Part shown: in pieces, positions 1 through 13,260 of the stretch
Numbering within the stretch: position 1 is the first letter of the stretch
Layout: each line of letters begins with the position of its first letter
Source: Physocladia obscura
Taxonomy: Eukaryota > Chytridiomycota > Chytridiomycetes > Chytridiales > Chytriomycetaceae
Direction of reading: 5' to 3'
DNA length: 26,866 bases
NCBI GenBank assembly: GCA_027596945.1
Contig: JADGJH010000169.1
Coordinates: 1-26,866, forward strand
Made by a program: the position numbers and the translations under genes
The notes under the pieces: generated by a model
What the model was told of the DNA's origin: nothing
The model's input: the letters and a program-made list of their open reading frames with translations, nothing else
The model's database searches: none

Positions 1-1
1 G

Positions 2-520
2 ATCTACGTTGGCAAAATACGGAATGAGATAATCTTCAATGATCTCCATGAATTTCCTTGCCAAGATATGATGGCTTGAATATTTATTTCAATAAAAAAA
101 GTTGAACTGTTATTTAAATTAATATCAATAATTTGTTTGTAGTGCATCCAATAACGCTGGAAAGATTGTTCTCGACATCTTCAACATTCGTGAAAAAAGC
201 TTAATTGCATAGAAACATATACATTATTTCTACTTGGTTCAAGATAGCCTCTCCAACTATCAATCCACATGCTATTTGAGTCTATCACCTCTTCAAATAA
301 ATTCAAATTACTTCTACAGAATCTGATGATAGTTGTTTGAAACACTGCCAATTTGCATGCAAAAGTGGCATGGTATCTTTGATCAAATCTCTGAAATTGC
401 GTCTGGTGCAACCCACCGAAGCCATGTCAGAACTTTCAACATAAAGGCACACGAGACTATACTCAGTGATACAATCTCAACAAATAATGAAATAAAGGTG
501 ATTAAACCAGTGTATACTTA
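2..520 (-). other. Possible unrecognised coding fragment(s), minus strand
   Basis: Several short minus-strand readings here look protein-like, but I could not join them into one gene. One runs to the window edge through positions 87-1 and contains KFMEIIEDYLIPYF. Just before it, near position 78, is a plausible acceptor (ATTCAAG). Another (about 411-184) contains DSWRGYLEPSRNN, and an overlapping frame (about 460-320) contains GCTRRNFRDLIKDTMPLL. They could be exons of a gene continuing to the left of the window, or a decayed gene. No domain is recognised and no complete splice pattern was found. Confidence 0.2.
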
Positions 521-2116
521 ACTATTACAGAATTTGTCAACACAAAATATCAAGGATATGATTCCAAAGTTAATCATTCTTAACATGGTTCCTTTGAAGG
601 TATCTGAAAACAAAAGATTTTTACATAATGGCCAATGATGGCAGATCTAATATCCAACTTCCAGAACGTACTGTATTTAAAAAGTTTTTTTGAATGTCTA
701 CTAATGACAATAAAATAGCATTTTTGATTCAAATTGCAAATAAGAGGAAACTTATTGGTGATTTTATTTGAAAATATGGCCATGAAGCTTTCTGTAACAT
801 TCAAAGCTCTTTATACTAAACTTCAAATATACTGGAGAAAAGCCACCTTGCCACAATAAACTGCAGTTAATTTTAAAGTTCACAATGAGGAAGCCAAAAA
901 AAAAAAAAATTTCAGTTTTATCAGACAAAAACAAACAAAACTGCAATATGGAACACTCTTTCGGCGCAACATTCGAAACCACGCAGAAACCGCCCACATC
1001 TTTCAACGTAATCTGCGTTGCGGTAATCGGAAAAACCGTAAGAATATCGAGCTGGAAGCGTAAGCACATTCAACTGATATTAAAAGCAGAATAATCCTCT
1101 CTTGATTCGCCCCTTCAGCACGCGCCACCAGGACCTCAAGCTTCATTATTGCTGGTAATTTTCTTCTTTCAATGCGCGATTCTATTCCGCCAAATTTATT
1201 TATTATTCACTTGATTTGCTTATTTGATTTACGCACAGTCATACGGCCTGCGATGTCATCGAAGAAAGAGGCAACGTCTTTGCTTTTCTCTTGTCGTATT
1301 GCTGACGGTTGAATTTGAAATCGGCTTTTTAATTCACTTACAGTTGGCCCCACTGCAAAAAATATGGATTTGTACCTCGGATTATTATATTGCTTAGAGG
1401 ATTTAGCCGTGTAAGTTAACGTGTTGCATTTCCATGTCTCTTATGTCCTCTGGTTAATGGAATTCAATTCCGTCAGGTACGGCTATCAAACAAACACGAA
1501 AATTAAATTCGTGGTTATTATTGGCATGTCAGACGCATCAATAAAAGATATCGAAATGAAAAATGTATGCATTACTAGCGAAGTAAAATAACGAAAAACA
1601 GCGTTAGATTTTAAATCGAGATGTTTATTTTTACAAAAAAACAGCTGTTTCGACGTTTGCACAATCAATATATTGCACTCGTGAACAATCCATTCTTTGA
1701 AATAGAGGCTACAGCAAAAATTACAAGCAAAAAGTTTGTTTCCGCAGTAGACACGATGGTTTTGGGCTGAGCTGAATACAAAGACAATTTGCGTCTCTCA
1801 ATTTATAGACATTTGAAAAAAACACCAAGAAACAAAAAATATCCAGCTCAGGCACAAAAAAAAAAAGAAAACCGCACACACGCGAAAGAGAAAATAAAAC
1901 AGGTGTTGTCCGCTATTGCCTCTCGCGATTCCTCAATTCCTCATCAACATCCATGGCACTTCCAACATAGTCGTCCACCTCCCTTTCAACATGGCCAACT
2001 TGGTCACGAGACGGTCCATGAAGTCTTAAGGGAAGGAAAACTTGTCAATAAAATTGAAAGAAAAAGAAAGAAAAACGCAGAGAAGAAAAATAAAAATAAA
2101 AACAAAGCGGGGAAAC
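521..2116. other. Intergenic region with no supported gene
   Basis: I see no complete gene between the fragment at the left edge and the 3' end of the MAP kinase. Short open frames exist on both strands (for example minus 1069-764) but none shows a recognisable domain. The stretch at 1789-2181 that is open on the plus strand covers the last exon, final intron and 3' flank of the minus-strand kinase and is best read as its shadow. The rest is A/T-rich. Confidence 0.5.
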
Positions 2117-4034
<1,918 letters not shown>

Positions 4035-4764
4035 TTTGGTTCCTTTTTTTTGCAGTTCCAAAAATAGAACGAGAAAAAGTTCAAGTCCAAAATCTCCTTG
4101 ATGAAAGAGTCCGGGTTTTAACAATGGGTAAGGCATATAGATGGGATGGCGGGTGATATATCCACAGAAAACTAGCATAAAATCACAACCCTTAGTGGTT
4201 TTTTTTTGTTCAGTTCATGTTTATTATCAATAAAAAATAGAAAAAGAAAAAAGACAAGGCAAAAAATATTAAAGTGAGTATCAAAAAGAGAAACAGCATT
4301 TATCAAGAATTGAAGGAATAAAGGGAAGGAAAAACGGTGATAATAATCTTGGAGAAATAGTCTTTCAATTTGTGGAATGGAACTGGGATTGAACTCAGCA
4401 ATTGAAACCAAAATAGTTGGTTGAACATTGAAATTGAACTCAAAATATCGAAAAGGGAAGAACGGTTATAGTTTTTCATGGATTTTTCGTTGAGTACTGA
4501 CTTCTGTTAGATTTCCCTTTTTTTTTGGTGTTCAATAAAGAAAATGGAGAGATTTTGAAAATCTCGGAAGATCATATGCCCCAATGTCTCCTGAGTTCCA
4601 TAAGCCGTTACTTAGTAATCAGACATCATAAGTTTAATTATCTCCATGGATAGGACTTTTTTTTATTTATGCAAAAAGAGGCACTAGATAATAATAAGCC
4701 AGACATTGCTTCCTCACCGCCACCAGCAAAATATTATAGATTTAATGAATTGATTAACAATTGA
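4035..4764. promoter_or_regulatory. MAP kinase 5' flank / SAM-protein 3' flank
   Basis: This non-coding stretch separates two minus-strand genes. It carries the promoter and 5' UTR of the kinase next to 4035 and the 3' UTR of the SAM-domain gene next to 4764. It is rich in A and T runs. A short open frame at 4411-4172 has no recognisable features. Confidence 0.45.
4662..4667 (-). promoter_or_regulatory. Candidate polyadenylation signal (AATAAA)
   Basis: Reads AATAAA on the minus strand, about 100 bp past the stop codon of the SAM-domain membrane protein. The spacing fits cleavage and polyadenylation of that transcript. This is by motif only. Confidence 0.4.
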
Positions 4765-6408
4765 CTATTCATATGCAGGTGGAAACTCAACGCCTTCACT
4801 TGAAGTAAACCCCTGCTGTTTTTTGTTCAACGCGAGCTTCAGTCCTTCAATCGCATTTTGGAGTTTCAATCGCTGTCCAATCGTTCTGATTTTGAGACCA
4901 GTGCTAATATCATCGGGCGATAGCAGCAGCAACGATGGGCCGTCGATTTCTTGATCTAATCAGAAAAAAAAATTTTAAAAAAATAAAAAGAATATTTGGC
5001 CAGTTGATTTGCCGCCACTTTTTTCTTTTTCTTTATGCTTCTATAATAATATAGGCACACACCTTTAATCAACAATGAAGTTTCCTCAGATCCGCCATTA
5101 GCCAGAACCCATACCGCAACATTGTCAACACTCCATTCCTCCGGATTAGCGGGAATCTGCTCTGCATTATTGTTAAACTTGTGCTTCTTGATATCCGGCG
5201 ATGCGTTTGATAAAGATGTTTCATGAATACCAATCAACAATGGGTCTGTTTTTGATTGTAAAGCGGCAGCTTCTGGACGCGCCGTCGAAATTGAAGCCAT
5301 TCCGATGGTTTCGTTGTTTGTCGAACTGCTGGTGTTGAATCCAGAAAATAAAGACGCGTCCAGTTTCGAAGGCAATGGGCCGGCTTCACGACGGGATTGG
5401 TTGGTGATGACGGAGTGAGGATTTGATCCGTGAGAGGAAACATAGACTGTTGGCGATGCGATTGATTCTGATGCGATACCAACTGGTGTAGCTGCGCCCG
5501 TACTGCGGAGAAATCCAGAATTTTGTTGAGGAAGATGTCGTTGTTGCTGAGGAATCGGAGAATTCGAATAAAATTCGGAGACGCCGGTGTCGGGACGGGT
5601 TAATGCGACAGATTCGGCTGCAGGAGGTTTGTTTTGACTAGATCTACGGAGATGGCGGAAAAGAAAAAAAGCAACGACTGTGAGAACGACTATGCCAGCA
5701 ACGACACCACCGACAATCGCGCCGACATTACTGGACGATGAGGAGGATTGAGATGAGGTTGCGGTGGTAGCATAACTTGATGGCGAAGAAGAGGAAGAAG
5801 CGGAGGCAGAGGCAGAAATAAGCGAATTATCAATGGGACCCCACGAGGTTGGACACGAAACGATTTTCCACGAAACGTCCGAAACGACGCCTTTCTCAGT
5901 TGCTAGCGATGCGCCTCCGCCAAGAAGGACGCCCAAGGCCGTAGCGCTGACGGCAAGCGAGCCGTCGTCGGCGGACTTTATGCAGCCGGTACACTCATCG
6001 ACAACCTGCACGGCTACTCCAGCAGCGCACTAGTCGGTGTTGTGCATGTCAAAGGTTAATGCCCACTCCACCAACACTAATACCAATACCACTACTTACC
6101 GTTGGGCACCACAGCTCTAAACACGCCCCGCAGATTCCCGTGTCTTCAGCCTCCAGCTCAGGCTGCACGGCTGCAAAGTAGCTGCTGTAAGCGTTAAGTG
6201 CAGTTGCAAGTTAGTATTGCTACTCACTGGTAAACTCGACCGGAAAGAAAACATACCTGTTCGTGGGATTATTTCCGCAAAATCCCTTCCCGTTGAGTGG
6301 CGATGGATCGGTTGCTGTTCCCGTCCCAAAGTAAACGACCGTTTCGTTGGTGAACGTTTTGGAATTCACCGACTCAGCTGACATTTTTGATGGCTGAAAA
6401 TTTTTCAT
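4765..6408 (-). CDS. DPBB-transmembrane-SAM membrane protein, four exons, about 464 aa
   Basis: Single-pass membrane protein with an outer beta-barrel domain and an inner protein-interaction domain. Exons: 6408-6257, 6184-6100, 6029-5063, 4955-4765; all junctions are GT-AG and in frame. Residues about 25-147 look like a double-psi beta-barrel (RlpA/expansin/barwin-like): YFGTGTATDPSP, GKGFCG, GICGACLELWC, VVDECTGC, and VSWKIVSCP. A Ser-rich stalk (about 148-180) leads to a transmembrane helix at about 181-203, followed by basic RHLRR. The cytoplasmic part is low-complexity and ends in a SAM domain (about 375-445; EEWSVDNVAVWV, EIDGPSLLLLSPDD, LKIRTIGQRLKLQNAI). The layout suggests a wall- or polysaccharide-binding receptor signalling through SAM. 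No signal peptide is visible after the assigned ATG at 6408, so the true first exon may differ (see findings). DPBB and SAM are family recognition by eye; ligand unknown. Confidence 0.8.
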
Positions 6409-6681
6409 TTGCGAAAAGAGATGACGCCGAAAACAATCAAAATTCTTTTCGTTTGGGTTAATAGAAACATTTTTTCACCAGAGATTCTTTCAAAAAAAAA
6501 AAATGAAAAAAAACAGACCAAAATCTTAGATTGATTCCAATAATAATTCGAACAAATTAGTCAATAAATAAATAGAAAACAAAAAAATAGATTATGCGAG
6601 CTTATTACGTTTTGTCTTTATTATTGTTATTATTATTTTATTTTATTATTAATAAATTTTAAATTTTTTCGTTTGGCCAAC
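6409..6681. promoter_or_regulatory. Shared divergent promoter, SAM-protein gene / TIM21
   Basis: About 270 bp lie between the assigned start of the minus-strand membrane-protein gene and the start of plus-strand TIM21. The stretch is A/T-rich with long A runs (6490-6510) and must hold the promoters of both genes. It also holds a 21-codon minus-strand frame (6470-6405) that may be the missing first coding segment of the membrane protein. Confidence 0.55.
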
Positions 6682-7661
6682 ATGAACAAATTCTGGTTGG
6701 CGAAGCATAACATAGTTGGCAGCGCAACGTATTCGATTCGACGATATGCAACAACACCCATTGGTAAAATCGACTTGAAAGCTGGCGGCGACGGTTCGAA
6801 ATCGTCAAACTCGTCATCAAACAAATCTTCATCATGGAACCGCTTATCACTTGGCAAAAAACGTAAACCTCCCCCGAAATTTCAATCGAAACTTAAGCCA
6901 AAAACTGAGATACGCCTCCATAACCCTGTGTTTATTTTAATAGTAGTCCAGTCAACGCAAAACACTGCATACCTAGGTGTTATTCTTGCCGGTGTTGCCG
7001 CCGGTGGAATGGCGATTTCTTATGTTATTTACGATTTTGTTGAAGATTATTACTCGGGGATTTTGTTTGACGATGCTTTTGCGAAAGTTTCCGTTGATCC
7101 GAAGGTTTGATGCTTAATTATTGGAATGAGATTCGAAGTATAAATATACTATATTTTTTATACCAGGTTATTGATATGGTTGGCACGCCTATGAAAGGGC
7201 ATGGTGGTTTGGGTCCGCGAGGACATCCGACAAATCCAAAGTAAGCTTGTCTTTGCTGCTCTACTCGAATTTTTTTTAAAAAAACTCTCTCTGCAAAAGG
7301 CGAACTATTTATAAGGACGATCAAGGCGGAGACAGGCAAATAATAATGTATTTTGTACTGGAGGGGCCAAACGGGAAGGGAACTGTATATGTTAATCAAA
7401 TCAAGGTATCTCTTTTTATCCAAAATATAACATGAACAAAACAAATATATATATATATATATATAGAATGCCGATGGAGAATATGAATATAGCGTTTTAA
7501 GCGCGGACGTACAGCGCCACGGGATGCGAACCATGAAACGGGTGTTTATTATCGATAATCGGTTTAAACGAAGTGGAAGAGGACCAAGAAAAGGATGGTT
7601 TGGAATGAAACCACTCTGGCGACCTGCGTCCGATAAGAATGCTTTTCCTCAATCAAACTAA
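6682..7661 (+). CDS. TIM21: Mitochondrial inner-membrane import protein Tim21, four exons, 265 aa
   Basis: Subunit of the TIM23 presequence translocase that contacts the TOM complex in the intermembrane space and couples import to the respiratory chain. Exons 6682-7104, 7167-7240, 7300-7405 and 7467-7661 join in frame across 59-62 bp GT-AG introns. The N-terminus is basic with Ser and no early acids (MNKFWLAKHN, SIRRYATT), as expected of a matrix presequence. The Tim21 signature VQSTQNTAYLGVILAG leads into the single transmembrane helix (about residues 96-118). The intermembrane domain has GTPMKGHG, RQIIMYFVLEGPNGKGTV and the closing VFIIDNR typical of the family. The basic tail after it (FKRSGRGPRKGWFG) is a little longer than usual. 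Start choice: first ATG; an upstream TTG at 6673 is unlikely to be used. Confidence 0.93.
7445..7465 (+). repeat. (TA)n microsatellite at an intron acceptor
   Basis: A run of about ten TA units ends directly at the AG acceptor of TIM21 intron 3, so the whole polypyrimidine position of that intron is TA repeat. Confidence 0.9.
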
Positions 7662-8109
7662 CGGAATCACTCGATAAAAAATTGGTTGTTTTTTTTTCTT
7701 TTTCTTTTTTTTTCCGTTGAGAAGAAAATATTTTCAGTCCGAACGCATTCGAAAATGAGAGCACCAATTTCATCGTAAAAATTACAGAAAAGCTGGCAAT
7801 ATTATGAGACTGCATGCTCTCTATACTATTGTTTTATTAATAGTAAATTATATTCTTCTGTCTGATTATCTTCATGTAGTGTTTTGGAAACTCGGACTAA
7901 TTTTGAACATAAAAAAAATTATCTGTGCCACTTGCCGTCAGAGTCAGAAGAACAGACGTAATTCTAATTTTCTTCGATTGGATACCATGATTCGAACGAT
8001 ACCAAGACGTGCTTTGGTCTGGGGGTGTAACTAAATAATGATAACAATAATGATAAAGTAACTAAATATACCCAATTAAAGTGATTTGTAATAGTTGATA
8101 GATGTTTCC

Positions 8110-8156
8110 CCGGCACTTCTATCCGCAGGAGCGGTAGTATTAAGGTGAAGTGCCGG
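8110..8156. repeat. Perfect 10-bp inverted repeat with a nested hairpin
   Basis: CCGGCACTTC (8110-8119) pairs exactly with GAAGTGCCGG (8147-8156). Inside, CCGC (8123-8126) pairs with GCGG (8131-8134). The arms are GC-rich in an A/T-rich setting. It could be a structured RNA or the tip of a small inverted-repeat element. Confidence 0.6.
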
Positions 8157-8690
8157 AATATTGCTTTCTGTAGGCATGGCATGTCAGTGCGTGCAACGCT
8201 TAAACTATACACACATGCCAAGCTCTGGTGGAATTGATGAATACTCACTCCAGGGAATATAACGAGGAATACACTGTTTAATACTTGGCAAATACTCTGT
8301 CAGTTGGATTAAGTGATGCATTAAGGCTTCACGTTCTTTACTAAGGATGCATTGATTTACAGTTGGTCTGCAATTCATCTGTTGCTACCAATATGCCACA
8401 CTGATCTGTTTTTTTTTGCGGTGCTGCAGACATGGTTGTTTGTTTGTGCCAAGGATATCAGCATTTTGATTCTTAAGTATGTACACAATCAGCTCCAAAA
8501 AATTGGTCATTGCGAGCATACATACTGCCATAAATTTACTGAGGTAGTTTGGCAATGATTGACTGCATTGACCAAGTCTTAATTGCCTGTGGACAACTTC
8601 CGCAATGGAAGTCCCCAAAAGATGAATAAAAAAACAATTCAAATTCACAAATACCTTCACAACTTACTAACAAATACTTTCACAAATTAT

Positions 8691-8733
8691 CACAAGTTTG
8701 TTGAGACCAAAAAAAGGTCTCCACAGATTTGTG
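8691..8733. repeat. Imperfect 18-bp palindrome around an A7 loop
   Basis: The arm 8691-8708 (ends TTGAGACC) matches the reverse complement of 8716-8733 (begins GGTCTCC) at 15 of 18 positions, across a loop of seven A. Similar GAGAC/GTCTC words recur at 9360-9370 and 25520-25650, so it may belong to a small inverted-repeat transposon family. Confidence 0.5.
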
Positions 8734-11039
8734 AACCACAAATAAAACAAAAAAAATGAGTTCAAAAGGGTATCAGCTTAGCTCTCTGCTGAAAGCAGCA
8801 CCAAAACTTTTGCTCTCTTCCTGGAACTAGCAGGATTGCAAACTTTAATCAAGATGAAATCACAAATAATTTGAGCTTTCTTTATTAATATTACTTAATT
8901 TGATCAATCTTGTTTCCAGGCCTTTTGGATTTAGTTGACAAAAATTATTCTAGCTGACCGTTATTTGAAAACTTTACCCCCTGGCTGGAATGAATGGGAT
9001 GGGCAAGGAGATGTACACTCACTTCATATTTGCATGACAGTTCAATAGATAGTTATGTTCTGGCCACAAACAATTTAAAATTGGGTGATTTCACTTGTGT
9101 CAAAGGCAAAGACTACAAGGAAAAATCCCAACATTGTGCTATAGTTTTAAATAAAGTATTAGGTAACATATTGAAAGACTAATGCATAATGACAATTCAC
9201 TAAAATAAAACAACTGGATGTAATATATAACAATTGCACAATGTGTTACCAACAATGCCTGACCAGCTGTTAATAACACACAGAATTATTCATTCATTTC
9301 AAAGTCTTAATAATTTTTTCAATGCTTTTTGCCAAAGCAAATGATTTCTAAGACAAAAAATGTGTCTCATGAATTTGTCACAATCAAGACAAATTCAGAA
9401 AAAGGAAGTTCAAATCTAGCAATATCAATCACAAAATGAATCAGTGACATCAAATCTCCAAATTAATCAGTGATATCAATCTCAAAATGCATTTGAAAAG
9501 GAATGAATTTGAAATAGAATTTCATGTCTTTTCCCAGTCAACTTTGATTTCAACTTTCACTTTCATCCAGGTAAGAAACTCCACCACATCTTCTTTGCAA
9601 TCACCAGCAATGCCTCCATCATCAGAGTGCCAGATACATATATGCATTCAAGACTTGTCACCATTAACATATTTCATGAATAGTGAATTTTCATGTGGAA
9701 ATTGTTTGAATTCATATGTTGGGTTTTTCATGTCCTTATTTATTGCAGCTGCAAGATCATCAAGCAAAGCTTGGTCATTGGCTCAAATCCATCTCATCAG
9801 CTCAAAGCTGTTCCATCAGCAAAAGCTAACATCAGTTAAAGCTCATTGACTCTACAATATTTAAATTAAATAATTGAAACTCACCATAGCAAAGCAATGG
9901 AAATAGGTCCAGAATGAACTTGGGAAATGTATGAATCCTGGTTAGATCCCAAGAATAGCCAAGTAGCATCCTTCATGCTCTGGAGATAAATAGAATAGAT
10001 AGAATAAATAAAAACAGGTAAGTATGGTTAATAAATACAAACACAATGTTTTCATCTTTTTCCATTAAGATACCAAGACCATGTTCTGGCACCACCAGCA
10101 ACAAGAACTCTTCTCTTTACACTCAGGCTGCACTTTGTCAATGCCTTACATAATCATCCATTACCCTGGTCACTCAACCATGTCCTGTCAACTGGGGGTA
10201 AACTTCTGTTTGCAAGCCTGAATTTGCTGGTCCAACCATTAGGCAGTCCACTTCATTGCTGGAAATACCATCTCCCCTTAGTCCTGGGAAATATGCATCC
10301 AGGGGATGGTGCACTAAAAAGGATATCCACTAACTCATTCCACGGCATTGCTAAATTTTTGTGAGTATCATGAAAGGTCGGGGTAAAAGGAATGTAAAGT
10401 GTTGAAGTTTTGGTGACTCTGTGGTGAGAGTTAATGAAACAAAACAAGTAATGCAAACAGAAATAATAAATAAATAAAATATATTTTTTTATTATTATTT
10501 TGGTCCAAATTAAATAAATAAAGATAAATAAATGTTTTATTATTTTTTATTATTTTTTGAATTGCCCAGGAAATTTTTCAAAGGAAAAAACAAACTGTTG
10601 GGGAAAAATGTACTGCAACAGTTCAAAACAGACCATGTGACATCAACGCGCCATCTACAGGAGACAGCACTGGGCACAAATCATGCGCAAGCCCAGCTGT
10701 TCCTGATGAGTTTTGTTGTTGTTTTTTTAAAATAAAAATCTAGTTAATTGAGATTTACTATTTAAAACAAAACAACCAAACTGGTTTTCCAGCCACTTCA
10801 AGAACTCCCCCACTTTACTGCAGGCTATACCAGACTAATTCAGCAGCTACAATAATTTCTGATTATTCAGCTTCTTATATTTCTGCATCTGTTAGCACCA
10901 GTCCACCACTTGAACTCAGAAAATGCGAAGATTAATGAAAAACTTAAGAACCCTGGCAAAAAGGAAACAAAAAAAAAAAAACCAGTGTTGGCAAATTTAA
11001 CCAAGTAGCAACTAGTTAATTTACTTCAATCAGGAGGTC

Positions 11040-12261
11040 AACAAGATGATGATGACAGAGAGAGCAAAGACACAAGAATGGTTGGTTAGAATCACGAATT
11101 TGCAATCTAATTCACTGCTATTCACACTTTGCACCAAGGCATGTATTATTTTTTTGTTATTTATAGTTATATTTAAAAAAATTAACAATTTTGACTTCTT
11201 CAGATTCATTAAAGGCTTGTCCAATCTGCGACACTGTGTCATTTGGGACAAAATTGCCAAGAAATTTATGCTTTGTTTAGTTCATTTGATGACAACTGTG
11301 TCAGGGACACAAATGCCTGAAAAGTACACAAAACTTTGAAAAAAGTTCACAGATTTAATAACAAAGCTGAGTATTGTCACAGGAAATCCTAAAGATAGCA
11401 ATATTGAACAGTTTCCTGTAGCTGAAGAAAACAAATTAACTATGATGCATTGGAAGACAAAAAAAGTTTCAATTGTTCTTCCAGGTCATTGGAATAATTT
11501 GGTTGATCATTTGGGTGCTAGAAAAGGGTTATCTTCTGTCAATTATGGCAAAAGTCATGGATCAGAAAACACTGAACATTTTGGTCAAGAAAATTTGTCA
11601 AATAATGACAAATTTGCTGATACAGTTCATGAAAACACTGCACCTGTAGAGGTCAACAAACTTAATTCAAAATTCTCAAAAAAAAAAGGAGATTGACTGC
11701 CAAAGAGAAGAAAGAGGCTCCATAAAAGGTGGAAAGACAGCTGCTTTGAAGATCTTCAGTTCTTGTTGCAATCTCCATTTATGATTGTGTATGGTAAGGA
11801 TTTTTATCAAGAATTCTCTGTTCTTTATTTAGATTTTCATTGTTCAAAATCCTCACTCACAAAAATTCCAAAAACAGTCTTGAAATAAATCTTGTATTTT
11901 CCTCCCCATTCAAAACTTTCTTGTATTAATACAAAAGCTACCACTTAATGATGGAAATGGCAAGTCCACTGTTTTGTTCTTTACTTTTTAAGCAAATTGA
12001 GTGATTTCTTTCAATAAAGAGTGAATTCATCTTTCAATACAGCTTGAATCTTTTATACTTTAACAGTTCTGAAATGGGTGCAATATTTAAAGATGCAACT
12101 AGTGCTCTTGGGGGGAGTATTGTGAAAGCTGCAGAAATTTTTAATTCAGGAGCTTCAAGCAACGAAATAATGCTGTGATTTTTGCATTGGAAAAAAATAC
12201 TGACATGCAACAAAAAATTTTGGATCTTTTGAAACCAATTACTGAAAGTCTGGCACAATAA
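11040..12261 (+). pseudogene. Decayed Myb/SANT-like protein gene, probably the Harbinger partner
   Basis: Coding-like sequence in shifting frames. Around 11240-11340 one frame gives WDKIAKKF and an overlapping frame gives SSFDDNCVRDTNA, followed by a TGA and KKFTDLITKL; together they resemble the Myb/SANT-like DNA-binding proteins carried by PIF/Harbinger elements. A long open stretch follows (11442-11696), then KRLHKRWKDSCFEDLQFLL after a stop, and a C-terminal part ending at the TAA of 12259-12261 (EKNTDMQQKILDLLKPITESL). Stops and shifts make it non-functional. The neighbour on the opposite strand is a Harbinger transposase, the usual partner. Myb-like assignment is by weak motif and context. 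Confidence 0.4.
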
Positions 12262-12424
12262 AGCAGAATTAATGGTGAGAAAGTTAATTCTATATGATTC
12301 AGCATTAAAAATTGAAAAGTCAAAATTTTATTTTTATTTGAAATTAAAAAAAGTGTAAAATCAGAAATAAATGTGAGTACTTTAGAAATAAATGGAATTG
12401 AGATCCAGTGTAAATCTATTTCAT

Positions 12425-13260
12425 TATCCAAGCCACCTATATCCATCCAATCCTGAACAACTGAATCAATAACAGTATCATTAAAATTAATAAGCAAATT
12501 TAAAGTAACAAAGTGATTTGAATGATATCTCCCATTATTTCTGCACTACAATGATTCAATTCTCTTTTTAAAATTCGAAATCATGATTTTAAAAGACCAA
12601 ATGCTTGCTCAACAATGATGTGAGTCTTGCTATGAATGTAATTTAAATTTGACTCTGATTGAGACATACTAAAGTACATTGGGTATGGTGTAAGCATATG
12701 CACATGTAGTCTATATCCTGCATTGGCAAGAAAATAATATCCAGCAGGAATATGCTGATGAATGTGTTGACCAAACCATAACTCGCTAAAAATTCCACAA
12801 TTGCTACTACTTCCTGATCAAGGAAAGTAGCTCATAAACTGTATTTTTGAATCAGCAATGGCTTGTAAATTAAAAGCCAGAAAACTTTTCTGGCAATACA
12901 TCCATCAATAGCTCTTAATACATTTGGGAAGCCAGTCTTGCTCTCAAATTTATCTGAAATAGTAAGCCATTTCTCCTCTGTATCAGGTATACAGATATCA
13001 GTTGACAAGTAATGTTTTAAAACTCTGACAACTTGATGGACATAAACTTTTTTTTTTGTTTTTGAGATTCCAAACAGATTTCCAGCAGAATCTTACGTTC
13101 ACATGAGTCAAGTAATGGAGTGTTACAGCAACTCACTCCAAAATTCCAAATACTGTGTTGTGGTGTAATGGAGGGTTATATTCAAGCCAAACAGCTTCAA
13201 CACATTTGACAATCTTAAAAAACGACTCGCTTAAGCAATGGATATTTCCCTTGAACCAGC
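12425..13260 (-). pseudogene. Broken PIF/Harbinger (HARBI1-like) DDE transposase, copy A
   Basis: Reading the minus strand gives a recognisable transposase in pieces: VAVTLHYLTH after a TGA; then NLFGISKTKKKVYVH; a DDE-region block GFPNVLRAIDGCIARK; after a one-base shift near 12880, FLAFNLQAIADSKIQF; then TGA and SGSSSNCGIFSELWFG; then GYYFLANAGYRL, MLTPYPMYF, YIHSKTHIIVEQAFGLLKS, TGA, FRILKRELNH. The order matches the Harbinger nuclease (FG-s, GAIDGC, PG-GS-D, LTPY, H-R--VE-FG-LK-RF). At least three in-frame stops and one or more frameshifts show it is dead. A minus-strand low-homology stretch up to about 13730 could hold the rest of the N-terminus or an unrelated fragment. Confidence 0.8.

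Larger units (their letters stand above)
7662..11039. other. Gene-poor, A/T-rich region with hairpins and weak coding-like scraps
   Basis: I find no gene I can support in this 3.4 kb. Short open frames (for example plus 9487-9849 and minus 10456-10253) show no known motif. Minus about 9650-9530 reads plausibly as protein (WHSDDGGIAGDCKEDVVEFL) but is isolated. Two strong inverted repeats occur (8110-8156, 8691-8733). A long A/T-only tract lies at 10460-10560. The most likely reading is old, decayed mobile-element sequence. Confidence 0.45.

Noticed and set aside
7105..7466. Internal stops that could make TIM21 a pseudogene
   Set aside because: All stops fall in three 59-62 bp GT-AG introns; the spliced frame is complete and matches Tim21 to the end.
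7985..8035. GATTCGAAC, like a tRNA T-loop
   Set aside because: The bases on either side do not form a 5-bp T stem, and no A-box or acceptor stem is found on either strand.
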